Shown piece by piece: positions 44,360 to 56,500 of a stretch of DNA of 64,000 nucleotides (positions are counted from its first letter, which is position 1; each line of letters begins with the position of its first letter). This DNA is from Anomaloglossus baeobatrachus. Lineage: Eukaryota; Chordata; Amphibia; Anura; Aromobatidae. The DNA is taken from assembly GCF_048569485.1 (NCBI RefSeq), contig NC_134364.1:139455798-139519797 (forward strand), given 5' to 3'. The notes beneath the pieces were generated by a model. It was given only the letters and a program-made list of their open reading frames with translations. It ran no database searches and was not told where the DNA came from. The position numbers and the translations under genes are program-made.

Positions 44360-46177
44360 ATGGAGGACAACAGCCAATCGACGTCTGAAACCAGAACCTC
44401 AGGATACAGGAACTGGACTGTGGCGAGTCTACAAACAAAGGCCCGTGAATTAGGTGTCGGCTACAAAGGACTCTCTAAGGAGCAACTAATTGAGGCATTG
44501 GAACACGCTTGCCTGCAAGATGGCACCGAGGAACAATTTCCACAGCAAGGGGAGCAAAGACGGGAGCCGGAGGTGAATACCCAAAAAAGTCAATGGGTTG
44601 TGTGGTACAAGGAAAAGATGGCACTGCTTGGAGATGAGGCCACCATAGAAGATAAGAGGGAGGCCATGCGTGGAGCTGAAGAGAAGGAGCGCAGGATGGA
44701 GGAGATGGCATTGCTGGATAAGCAGCTCGCTGTGGAAGCCGCGAGAGGCTCCAGACAGACTGTAACCCCAGCACCCATCATGAGGGAACTTCCCAGAGTG
44801 TCCCGCAAAGACTTCAAGCAGTTTAATGAGGCTGCTGGTGACATTGAGGGCTTCTTCCAGGACTTTGAGCATCAGTGTCGATTAATGGAAGTCCCAGAAA
44901 GGGAGCGCGTCCGGCATCTGGTTGGGCTCTTAGAGGGTGGAGCTGCTGCAGCCTATAGAGCTATGGACCATCGGTGGAACTGTGAGTATGCGGATATTAA
45001 ACAGACTATTCTAGAACATTATGCTGTAACGCCAGACACTTACAGGACTCAGTTCCGTACTCTAGCATGTGATGAGGAAGTGTCCTTCAAGATGTATGCC
45101 CACAAACTCAAACATCTGTGGCATCGTTGGTTGGAGGCAGAGGAGGCCTTAACCTTGGAGACCGTCCTCCAGGTCCTCCTAAAAGAGCAGTTTTACTTCA
45201 AGTGCCCCGCTGAGATCCGGGAATGGGTGCGTGAGAGAAAACCAGCGACAGTGGAGGAAGCTGCTGCTCTAGCTGATGAGGTGCTCACCATCAAGCCTCA
45301 GTGGAGGGTTCTGTTGGAGGATGGAGAGACGCCTAACAGCTCCACAACACCGGATGCCCCCAGTTATTCTGTCCCCATTGTTCCCCGTTCCTCTAAGCCA
45401 CCACATGTTAATACCCGTGTTAATGTGCCTCCAGTTGCTTCTACTGCACTTTCTGGAATACGCCGGGGAGAGGAAGTAACAGAGCGCAGGTGTTATGTTT
45501 GTAGGCATCCCGGGTATTTGCAGGCCTCATGCCCAGCTAGGCCATGGAGGAATCATCCTCAAACCCCTACAGCACCTTCAGGTGGGAGCCGGCCTCCAAG
45601 TTCCCCTACCCCTTACCCAAGAGGACGCCTTGGATGGAGGGAGACCCAGCTCAGATGCTATCAATGTGGACAGCCAGGGCATCGGCAAGTCTCCTGCCCA
45701 GCTGTTCAAATGAGGACTGATCCTGCGCCCAATCGGATTGTTAATTATTTACAGCCCAGCGCCATGAAGGAAGATGTGGCACCGCTATGTGAGGACTGGC
45801 CTAGTGACTCAGCCCATGTTGTACCACCAGGAGTTTACGGGGTGCGACCTGCAGTTATGACGACTTCTGCTCATCGAGGTAAGCACTTGCAGGAGGTTGT
45901 GCTGGATGGACAGAGACTTGTTGGATTTTGTGACTCGGGTGCTTTCCTCACACTGGCTGATCCCCGAGTGGTTCGGCCTGAGGCAATCCATAGAGGACCT
46001 GGGATTGTCATTGAACTGGCTGGTGGACAATGGAGGACTATTCCCACAGCCACTGTGGATCTGAGCTTTGGTTTTGGGGTCAGGCGATGTGTGGTTGGGG
46101 TGATGGGTGGTCTGCCTGCAGCTGTTCTCCTGGGCAATGATGTGGGAGAGCTACGATGCCAATTCGTGGCTGCATGA
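44360..46177 (+). CDS. E5' gag-protease
   Basis: The 605-residue frame begins MEDNSQST and is open to its stop. Parts: SAP-like motif, coiled coil, SCAN-like capsid, two knuckle positions (the first altered: CRHPGYLQASC has Tyr for His), a good second knuckle (CYQCGQPGHRQVSC) and retropepsin (FCDSGAFLTLAD, LLGNDVG). It represents the un-recombined E5 type. Flanking A2 LTRs lie on both sides (43817-44324, 46269-46776). No IN, RT or RNase H is present. Confidence 0.85.
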   Translation: MEDNSQSTSETRTSGYRNWTVASLQTKARELGVGYKGLSKEQLIEALEHACLQDGTEEQFPQQGEQRREPEVNTQKSQWVVWYKEKMALLGDEATIEDKREAMRGAEEKERRMEEMALLDKQLAVEAARGSRQTVTPAPIMRELPRVSRKDFKQFNEAAGDIEGFFQDFEHQCRLMEVPERERVRHLVGLLEGGAAAAYRAMDHRWNCEYADIKQTILEHYAVTPDTYRTQFRTLACDEEVSFKMYAHKLKHLWHRWLEAEEALTLETVLQVLLKEQFYFKCPAEIREWVRERKPATVEEAAALADEVLTIKPQWRVLLEDGETPNSSTTPDAPSYSVPIVPRSSKPPHVNTRVNVPPVASTALSGIRRGEEVTERRCYVCRHPGYLQASCPARPWRNHPQTPTAPSGGSRPPSSPTPYPRGRLGWRETQLRCYQCGQPGHRQVSCPAVQMRTDPAPNRIVNYLQPSAMKEDVAPLCEDWPSDSAHVVPPGVYGVRPAVMTTSAHRGKHLQEVVLDGQRLVGFCDSGAFLTLADPRVVRPEAIHRGPGIVIELAGGQWRTIPTATVDLSFGFGVRRCVVGVMGGLPAAVLLGNDVGELRCQFVAA

Positions 46178-46268
46178 AGCCACATGTAAGTAACGCTCTG
46201 CCTGTGTGTACTTAACCAGTGACCTGTAGAGGTCCCTAGTACGTACACAAGTTGGGAGGGGGAGGGAT

Positions 46269-46776
46269 TGTGAAGATGTAATTTACCCTCTCACTGTATA
46301 TGCTGTACAGATTCCTATTTCAAGCTGGGTTCATTGTCTTATTTGAACTACTTCTGTGTACATTTCTATTGTTGTAGGTAATCACCCCCCTAAAATGCAA
46401 GGTTATATCCTCTTGAGGCACTTCCATCCCTGGGAGTAGGGGGAGGTGGGCCTAGAGTCCAACTAGTGTAAACTCTGCTTACCTGGGAGATTCAGGCAGA
46501 GTGAGCTGAAACTTGAAGGGAGCAGGAGCTCCAGCCTGTGTGGCTGTGGACACGGACGGAGCTAGGCCTGTGTGGCGGCCCGTGGGATTGTGTGGAACTC
46601 TTTGGACTACTGTAAGGACGATTGCTTTGTAATCCGGTCCGAGGATTGTCGGGAAGGGCCCCCGAATCTGTTTTACGTGGACTTATCGTGTGCTGTTCTT
46701 GCATTCCTGTTAATAAACCTGTTGGATCGTCCCTCGGCCTCGTCCATCCTTTGCTCTGTTGTACACCCCCGTCACA
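46269..46776 (+). repeat. LTR type A2 (508 bp), 3' LTR of E5'
   Basis: It runs from TGTGAAGATG to CCCCGTCACA and is followed directly by capsid-coding sequence of E6, without a primer region. Confidence 0.9.
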
Positions 46777-48187
46777 GGGGGGAGCTGCTGGAGCCTATAG
46801 AGCTATGGACCCTCGGTGGAACTGTGAGTATGCGGATATTAAACAGACTATTCTAGAACATTATGCTGTGACCCCAGACACTTACAGGACTCAGTTCCGT
46901 GCTTTAGCCTGTGATGGGGAAGTGTCTTTTAAGATATATGCTCATAGACTCAAACAAATATGTAATCGCTGGCTGGAGGCAGAGGAGGCCTTATCTTGGG
47001 AGACCTTCCTGCAGGTCATCCTAAAAGAACAATTCTTTGCCCAGTGCCCCGCTGAGATCCGGGAATGGGTGCGTGAGAGAAAACCAGCGACAGTGGAGGA
47101 AGCTGCTGCTCTCGCTGATGAGGCTCTCACCATCAAGCCTCAGTGGAGGGTTCTGTTGGAGGATGGAGAGACGCCTAACAGCTCCACAACACCGGATGCC
47201 CCCAGTTATTCTGTCCCCATTGTTCCCCGTTCCTCTAAGCCACCACATGTTGATACCCGTGTTAATGTGCCTTCAGTTGCTTCTACTGCACTTTCTGGAA
47301 TACGCCGGGGAGAGGAAGTAACAGAGCGCAGGTGTTATGTTTGTAGGCATCCCGGGCATTTGCAGGCCTCATGCCCAGCCAGGCCATGGAGGAATCATCC
47401 TCAAACCCCTACAGCACCTTCAGGTGGGAGCCGGCCTCCAAGTTCCCCTACCCCTTACCCAAGAGGACGCCTTGGATGGAGGGAGACCCAGCTCAGATGC
47501 TATCAATGTGGACAGCCAGGGCATCGGCAAGTCTCCTGCCCAGCTGTTCAAATGAGGACTGATCCTACACCCAATCGGATTGTTAATTATTTACAGCCCA
47601 GTGCCATGGAGGAAGATGTGGCACCGTTATGTGAGGACTGGCCTAGTGACTCAGCCCCCCATGTTGCACCACCAGGAGTTTACGGGGTGCGACCCGCAGT
47701 TATGACGACTTCTGCTCATCGAGGTAAGCACTTGCAGGAGGTTGTGCTGGATGGACAGAGACTTGTTGGATTTTGTGACTCGGGTGCTTTCCTCACACTG
47801 GCTGATCCCCGAGTGGTTCGGCCTGAGGCAATCCATAGAGGACCTGGGATTGTTATTGAACTGGCTGGTGGACAATGGAGGACTATTCCCACAGCCACTG
47901 TGGATCTGAACTTTGGTTTTGGGGTCAGGCGATGTGTGGTTGGGGTGATGGGTGGTCTTCCTGCAGACATGCTCCTAGGCAATGATGTGGGAGATGTACA
48001 ATGCCGATTTGTGGGTGCAGAAAGCAGAGTTTGAGTGAGGGAATACACAAAAGGAACCTTGTCCTTCCAACCCTATCGCTCTACAGGGGATTACCTACAC
48101 CTTTTCCATCCAATACAAGTGTGGAAGCCAACACCAGAATGGTGATGGACTGTCCCAGCCAGAAGAACCATAGACTATTCACAGCTG
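46777..48187 (+). pseudogene. E6: gag-protease fragment with a short RNase H tail
   Basis: It starts inside the capsid (GAYRAMDPRWNCEYADIK) right at the LTR end, continues through two CCHC knuckles (CRHPGHLQASC, CGQPGHRQVSC) and retropepsin (FCDSGAFLTLAD, MLLGNDVGDVQC), then reads a remnant matching the end of RNase H (FSIQYKCGSQHQNGDGLSQ). This trace of pol shows the gag-only kin descend from a pol-bearing element. It is broken; no 5' gag, integrase or RT is seen. Confidence 0.8.
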
Positions 48188-48249
48188 AGCAACATGGACG
48201 TAAGTGAGATGGCCAGAGGTCTGTGTAGACCTCGTGGCATACTCACTTA

Positions 48250-48268
48250 TTAAAAAGGGGGGACAGGT
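48250..48268 (+). other. E6 polypurine tract region
   Basis: A TTAAAAAGGGGGGACAGGT stretch precedes the LTR at 48269. It differs from the tract of the other copies. Confidence 0.6.
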
Positions 48269-48773
48269 TGTGATGATGGGCTATGGGGGAGGTGTATCTT
48301 GCTGTACAGATTCCTATTTCAAGCTGGGTTCATTGTCTTATTTGAACTACTTCTGTGTACATTTCTATTGTTGTAGGTAATCACCCCCTAAAATGCAAGG
48401 TTGTATCCTCTTGAGGCACTTCCATCCCTGGGAGTAGGGGGGGGTGGGCCTAGAGTCCAACTAGTGTAAACTCTGCTTACCTGGGAGATTCAGTCAGAGT
48501 GAGCTGAAACTTGAAGAGAGCAGGAGCCCCAGCCTGGGTGGCTGTGGACACGGACGGAGCTAGGCCTGTGTGGCGTCCAGTGGATTGTGTGGGATTTCTG
48601 GGACTCTGAAAAGGACTATTACGTTGTGATCTGGCACTTTGGATTATCGGGAGGTGCCCCCGAATCTGTTTTATTTGGACTTGTCGTGTGCTGTTCCTGT
48701 ATTCCTGTTAGTAAACCTGTTGGATCATCCTCGGCCTGTTGTCTCTCTTTGCTCTGATGTACACCCCGTCACA
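48269..48773 (+). repeat. E6 3' LTR (type D, 505 bp)
   Basis: It starts TGTGATGATGGGC, shares the A2 U3 interior (CTGTACAGATTCCTATTTC) and ends ACACCCCGTCACA, with an R-U5 close to type B (GGAGGTGCCCCCGAATCTG). It is thus a mosaic of A2-like and B-like parts. TGTGT of the array follows. Confidence 0.85.
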
Positions 48774-50069
48774 TGTGTGTACAGGGAGAGTATATGGGGA
48801 GACACACCGTGTATACAGGGAGAGTATACATGGGGAGACACACCGTATGTGTGTACAGGGAGAGTATACATGGGGAGACACACCGTATGTGTGTACAGGG
48901 AGAGCATACATGGGCAGACACACCGTAAGTGTGTACAGGGAGAGTATATGGGGAGACACACCATATATGTGTACAGGGAGAGTATATGGGGAGACACACC
49001 GTGTGTACAGGGAGAGTTACACATGGGGAGACACACCGTATGTGTGTGTACAGGGAGAGGATACAAGGGGAGACACACCGTATGTGAGTACAGGGAGAGT
49101 ATACATGGGGAGACACACCGTATGTGTGTACAGGGAGAGGATACATGGGGAGACACACCGTATGTGTGTACAGGGAGAGTATCCATGGGGAAACACACCG
49201 AATGTGTGTACAGGGAGAGTATACATGGGGAGACACACCGTATGTGTGTACAGGGAGAGTATATGGGGAGACACACCGTATGTGTGTACAGGGAGAGTAT
49301 ACATGGGGAGACACACTGTATGTGTGTACAGGGAGAGTATACATGGGGAGACACACCGTATGTGTGTGTACAGGGAGATTATACATGGGGAGACACACCG
49401 CATGTGTGTACAGGGAGAGTATACATGGGGAGACACACCGTATGTGTGTACAGGGAGAGTAATCATATTGAGACACACCGTATGTGTGTACAGAGAGAGT
49501 ATACATGGGGAGACACACCGTAGTGTGTACAGGGAGAGTATACATGGGGAGACACACCGTATGTGTGTACAGGGAGAGTATACATAGGGAGACACACCGT
49601 ATGTGTGTACAGGGAGAGTATACATAGGGAGACACACCGTATGTGTGTACAGGGAGGGGATACATGGGGAGACACATCGTATGTGTGTACAGGGAGAGTA
49701 TATATAGGGAGACACACCGTATGTGTGTACAGGGAGAGTATACATGGGGAGATACACCGTATGTGTGTACAGGGAGAGTATACATGGTGAGACACACCGT
49801 ATGTGTGTACAGGGAGAGTATACATGGGGAGACACACCGTATGTGTGTGTACAGGGAGAGGATACATGGGGAGACACACCGTATGTGTTTGTACAGGGAG
49901 AGGATACATGGGGAGACACACCGTATGTGTGTACAGGGAGAGTATACATGGGGAGACACACCGTATGTGTGTACAGGGAGAGTATATGAGGAGACACACC
50001 GTGTGTACAGGGAGAGTATACATGGTGAGACACACTGTATGTGTGTACAGGGAGAGGATACATGGGGAG
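48774..50069. repeat. M3: 40-bp minisatellite array, ~32 units
   Basis: Same unit as M1 and M2. Its first ~250 bp share a string of rare variants with 51121-51250 in M4 (GCATACATGG, CCGTAAGTGTG, GAGTTACACATGG). It ends with GGGAG at 50065-50069 against the solo LTR. Confidence 0.97.
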
Positions 50070-50577
50070 TGTGACGGGGTGTACAGCAGAGCAAGGAGAG
50101 ACAACAGGCCGAGGAACGATCCAACAGATTTATTCACAAGAACACTGGAACAGCACACGATAAGTCCACGTAAAACAGATTCGGGGGCCCTTCCCGACAA
50201 TCCTCGGACCGGATTACAAAGCAATCGTCCTTACAGTAGTCCAAAGAGTTCCACACAATCCCACGGGCCGCCACACAGGCCTAGCTCCGTCCGTGTCCAC
50301 AGCCACACAGGCTGGAGCTCCTGCTCCCTTCAAGTTTCAGCTCACTCTGCCTGAATCTCCCAGGTAAGCAGAGTTTACACTAGTTGGACTCTAGGCCCAC
50401 CTCCCCCTACTCCCAGGGATGGAAGTGCCTCAAGAGGATATAACCTTGCATTTTAGGGGGGTGATTACCTACAACAATAGAAATGTACACAGAAGTAGTT
50501 CAAATAAGACAATGAACCCAGCTTGAAATAGGAATCTGTACAGCATATACAGTGAGAGGGTAAATTACATCTTCACA
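50070..50577 (-). repeat. Solo LTR (type A2, 508 bp) inside the 40-bp array
   Basis: A complete minus-strand A2 LTR (TGTGACGGGG to CTTCACA on the plus strand) is flanked by GGGAG on both sides (50065-50069, 50578-50582), with array resuming in exact register. It is the expected product of LTR-LTR exchange in an inserted element. Confidence 0.93.
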
Positions 50578-53500
50578 GGGAGACACACCGTATGTGTGTA
50601 CAGGGAGAGTATACATGGGGAGACACACCGTATGTGTGTACAGGGAGAGTATACATGGGGAGACACACCGTATGTGTGTGTACAGGGAGAGGATACATGG
50701 GGAGACACACCGTATGTGTGTGTACAGGGAGAGTATATGGGGAGACACACCGTGTGTACAGGGAGAGTATACATGGGGAGACACACCGTATGTGTGTACA
50801 GGGAGAGTATACATGGGGAGACACACCGTATGTGTGTACAGGGAAAGTATATGGGGAGACACACCGTGTGTACAGGGAGAGTATACATGGTGAGACACAC
50901 TGTATGTGTGTACAGGGAGAGGATACATGGGGAGACACACCGTATGTGTGTAAAGGGAGAGTATACATGGGGAGACACACCGTATGTGTGTACAGGGAGA
51001 GGATACATGGGGAGACACACCGTATGTGTGTACAGGGAGAGTATACATGGGGAGACACACCGTATGTGTGTACAGGGAGAGTATACATGGGGAGACACAC
51101 CGTATGTGTGTACAGGGAGAGCATACATGGGGAGACACACCGTAAGTGTGTACAGGGAGAGTATATGGGGAGACACACCATATGTGTGTACAGGGAGAGT
51201 ATATGGGGAGACACACCGTGTGTACAGGGAGAGTTACACATGGGGAGACACACCGTATGTGTGTGTACAGGGAGAGTATACATGGGGAGACACACCGTAT
51301 GTGTGTGTACAGGGAGAGGATACATAGGGAGACACACCGTATGTGTGTACAGGGAGAGTATACATGGGGAGACACACCGTATGTGTGTACAGGGAGAGTA
51401 TACATGAGGAGACACACCGTATGTGTGTACAGGGAGAGTATATGGGGAGACACACCGTGTGTACAGGGAGAGTATACATGAGGTGACACACCGTATGTGT
51501 GTACAGGAAGAGTATACATGGGGAGACACACCGTATGTGTGTACAGGGAGAGTATACATGGGTAGACACACCGTATGTGTGTACAGGGAGAGTATACATG
51601 GGGAGACACACCGTATGTGTGTACAGGGAGAGTATACATGGGGAGACACACCGTATGTGTGTACAGGGAGAGTATACATGGGGAGACACACCGTATGTGT
51701 GTACAGGGAGAGTATACATGGGGAGACACACCGTATGTGTGTACAGGGAGAGTATACATGGGGAGACAGACCGTGTGTGTGTACAGGGAGAGTATACATG
51801 GGGAGACACACCGTATGTGTGTACAGGGAGAGTATACATGGGGAGACACACCGTATGTGTGTACAGGGAGAGTATATGGGGAGACACATCGTGTATACAG
51901 GGAGAGAATACATGGGGAGACACACCGTATGTGTGTACAGGGAGAGTATACATGGGGAGACACACCGTATGTATGTACAGGGAGAGCATACATGGGGAGA
52001 CACACCGTAAGTGTGTACAGGGAGAGTATATGGGGAGACACACCGTATGTGTGTGTACAGGGAGAGGATACATGGGGAGACACACCGTGTGTATGTACAG
52101 GGAGAGTATACATGGGGAGACACATCGTATGTGTGTACAGGGAGAGTATACATAGGGAGACACACCGTATGTGTGTACAGGGAGGGGATACATGGGGAGA
52201 CACATCGTATGTGTGTACAGGGAGAGTATACATAGGGAGACACACCGTATGTGTGTACAGGGAGATTATACATGGGGAGACACACCGCATGTGTGTACAG
52301 GGAGAGTATACATGGGGAGACACACCGTATGTGTGCACAGGGAGAGTATATGGGGAGACACACCGTGTGTATGTACAGGGAGAGTATACATGGGGAGACA
52401 CATCGTATGTGTGTACAGGGAGAGTATACATAGGGAGACACACCGTATGTGTGTACAGGGAGGGGATACATGGGGAGACACATCGTATGTGTGTACAGGG
52501 AGAGTATACATGGGGAGACACACCGTATGTGTGTACAGGGAGAGTATACATAGGGAGACACACCGTATGTGTGTACAGGGAGGGGATACATGGGGAGACA
52601 CATCGTATGTGTGTACAGGGAGAGTATACATGGGGAGACACACCGTATGTGTGTACAGGGAGAGTATACATGGGGAGACACACCGTATGTGTGTACAGGG
52701 AGAGTATACATGGGGAGACACACCGTATGTGTGTACAGGGAGAGTATACATGGGGAGACACACCGTATGTGTGTACAGGGAGAGTATACATGGGGAGACA
52801 CATCGTGTATACAGGGAGAGAATACATGGGGAGACACACCGTATGTGTGTACAGGGAGAGTATACATGGGGAGACACACCGTATGTATGTACAGGGAGAG
52901 CATACATGGGGAGACACACCGTATGTGTGTACAGGGAGAGTATACATGGGGAGACACACCGTATGTGTGTACAGGGAGAGTATACATGGGGAGACACACC
53001 GTATGTGTGTACAGGGAGAGTATACATGGGGAGACACACCGTATGTGTGTACAGGGAGAGTATACATGGGGAGACACACCGTATGTGTGTACAGGGAGAG
53101 TATACATGGGGAGACACACCGTATGTGTGTACAGGGAGAGTATACATGGGGAGACACACCGTATGTGTGTACAGGGAGAGTATACATGGGGAGACACACC
53201 GTATGTATGTACAGGGAGAGCATACATGGGGAGACACACCGTAAGTGTGTACAGGGAGAGTATATGGGGAGACACACCGTATGTGTGTGTACAGGGAGAG
53301 GATACATGGGGAGACACACCGTGTGTATGTACAGGGAGAGTATACATGGGGAGACACATCGTATGTGTGTACAGGGAGAGTATACATAGGGAGACACACC
53401 GTATGTGTGTACAGGGAGGGGATACATGGGGAGACACATCGTATGTGTGTACAGGGAGAGTATACATAGGGAGACACACCGTATGTGTGTACAGGGAGAT

Positions 53501-56500
53501 TATACATGGGGAGACACACCGCATGTGTGTACAGGGAGAGTATACATGGGGAGACACACCGTATGTGTGCACAGGGAGAGTATATGGGGAGACACACCGT
53601 GTGTATGTACAGGGAGAGTATACATGGGGAGACACATCGTATGTGTGTACAGGGAGAGTATACATAGGGAGACACACCGTATGTGTGTACAGGGAGGGGA
53701 TACATGGGGAGACACATCGTATGTGTGTACAGGGAGAGTATACATGGGGAGACACACCGTATGTGTGTACAGGGAGAGTATACATAGGGAGACACACCGT
53801 ATGTGTGTACAGGGAGGGGATACATGGGGAGACACATCGTATGTGTGTACAGGGAGAGTATACATGGGGAGACACACCGTATGTGTGTACAGGGAGAGTA
53901 TACATGGGGAGACACACCGTATGTGTGTACAGGGAGAGTATACATGGGGAGACACACCGTATGTGTGTACAGGGAGAGTATACATGGGGAGACACACCGT
54001 ATGTGTGTACAGGGAGAGTATACATGGGGAGACACATCGTGTATACAGGGAGAGAATACATGGGGAGACACACCGTATGTGTGTACAGGGAGAGTATACA
54101 TGGGGAGACACACCGTATGTATGTACAGGGAGAGCATACATGGGGAGACACACCGTATGTGTGTACAGGGAGAGTATACATGGGGAGACACACCGTATGT
54201 GTGTACAGGGAGAGTATACATGGGGAGACACACCGTATGTGTGTACAGGGAGAGTATACATGGGGAGACACACCGTATGTGTGTACAGGGAGAGTATACA
54301 TGGGGAGACACACCGTATGTGTGTACAGGGAGAGTATACATGGGGAGACACACCGTATGTGTGTACAGGGAGAGTATACATGGGGAGACACACCGTATGT
54401 GTGTACAGGGAGAGTATACATGGTGAGACACACTGTATGTGTGTACAGGGAGAGTATACATGGGGAGACACACCGTATGTGTGTGTACAGGGAGAGGATA
54501 CATGGGGAGACACACCGTATGTGTGTACAGGGAGAGTATACATGGGGAGACACACCGTATGTGTGTACAGGGAGAGTATACATGGGGAGACACACCGTAT
54601 GTGTGTACAGGGAGAGTATACATGGGGAGACACACCGTATGTGTGTACAGGGAGAGTATACATGGGGAGACACACCGTATGTGTGTACAGGGAGAGTATA
54701 CATGGGGAGACACACCGTATGTGTGTACAGGGAGAGTATACATGGGGAGACACACCGTATGTGTGTACAGGGAGAGTATACATGGGGAGACACACCGTAT
54801 GTGTGTACAGGGAGAGTATACATGGGGAGACACACCGTATGTGTGTACAGGGAGAGTATACATGGGGAGACACACCGTATGTGTGTACAGGGAGAGTATA
54901 CATGGGGAGACACACCGTATGTGTGTACAGGGAGAGTATACATGGGGAGACACACCGTATGTGTGTACAGGGAGAGTATACATGGGGAGACACACCGTAT
55001 GTGTGTACAGGGAGAGTATACATGGGGAGACACACCGTATGTATGTACAGGGAGAGCATACATGGGGAGACACACCGTAAGTGTGTACAGGGAGAGTATA
55101 TGGGGAGACACACCGTATGTGTGTGTACAGGGAGAGGATACATGGGGAGACACACCGTGTGTATGTACAGGGAGAGTATACATGGGGAGACACATCGTAT
55201 GTGTGTACAGGGAGAGTATACATAGGGAGACACACCGTATGTGTGTACAGGGAGGGGATACATGGGGAGACACATCGTATGTGTGTACAGGGAGAGTATA
55301 CATAGGGAGACACACCGTATGTGTGTACAGGGAGATTATACATGGGGAGACACACCGCATGTGTGTACAGGGAGAGTATACATGGGGAGACACACCGTAT
55401 GTGTGCACAGGGAGAGTATATGGGGAGACACACCGTGTGTATGTACAGGGAGAGTATACATGGGGAGACACATCGTATGTGTGTACAGGGAGAGTATACA
55501 TAGGGAGACACACCGTATGTGTGTACAGGGAGGGGATACATGGGGAGACACATCGTATGTGTGTACAGGGAGAGTATACATGGGGAGACACACCGTATGT
55601 GTGTACAGGGAGAGTATACATAGGGAGACACACCGTATGTGTGTACAGGGAGGGGATACATGGGGAGACACATCGTATGTGTGTACAGGGAGAGGATACA
55701 TGAGGAGACACACCGTATGTGTGTACAGGGAGAGTATATGGGGAGACACACCGTGTGTACAGGGAGAGTATACATGAGGTGACACACCGTATGTGTGTAC
55801 AGGGAGAGTATACATGGGGAGACACACCGTATGTGTGTACAGGGAGAGTATACATGGGGAGACACACCGTATGTGTGTACAGGGAGAGTATACATGGGGA
55901 GACACACCGTATGTGTGTACAGGGAGAGTATACATGGGGAGACACACCGTATGTGTGTACAGGGAGAGTATACATGGGGAGACACATCGTGTATACAGGG
56001 AGAGAATACATGGGGAGACACACCGTATGTGTGTACAGGGAGAGTATACATGGGGAGACACACCGTATGTATGTACAGGGAGAGCATACATGGGGAGACA
56101 CACCGTATGTGTGTACAGGGAGAGTATACATGGGGAGACACACCGTATGTGTGTACAGGGAGAGTATACATGGGGAGACACACCGTATGTGTGTACAGGG
56201 AGAGAATACATGGGGAGACACACCGTATGTGTGTACAGGGAGAGTATACATGGGGAGACACACCGTATGTGTGTACAGGGAGAGTATACATGGGGAGACA
56301 CACCGTATGTGTGTACAGGGAGAGTATACATGGGGAGACACACCGTATGTGTGTACAGGGAGAGTATACATGGTGAGACACACTGTATGTGTGTACAGGG
56401 AGAGTATACATGGGGAGACACACCGTATGTATGTACAGGGAGAGTATACATGGGGAGACACACTGTATGTGTACAGGGAGAGTATACATGGGGAGACACA

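Larger units (their letters stand above)
38517..48773. mobile_element. Composite LTR block E3'-E4'-E5'-E6 with opposed outer LTRs
   Basis: The left outer LTR is minus-oriented and the right outer LTR is plus-oriented, so both block edges are LTR 3' (U5) ends. TGTGT flanks both sides (38512-38516, 48774-48778) as an exact 5-bp overlap in the 40-bp unit, so the block behaves as one insertion into the array. Inside are minus-strand pol (E3'), inverted gag pieces E4', E5' and E6, and shared LTRs. Except for E6 and the retrovirus it parallels 10737-25956. Confidence 0.8.
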
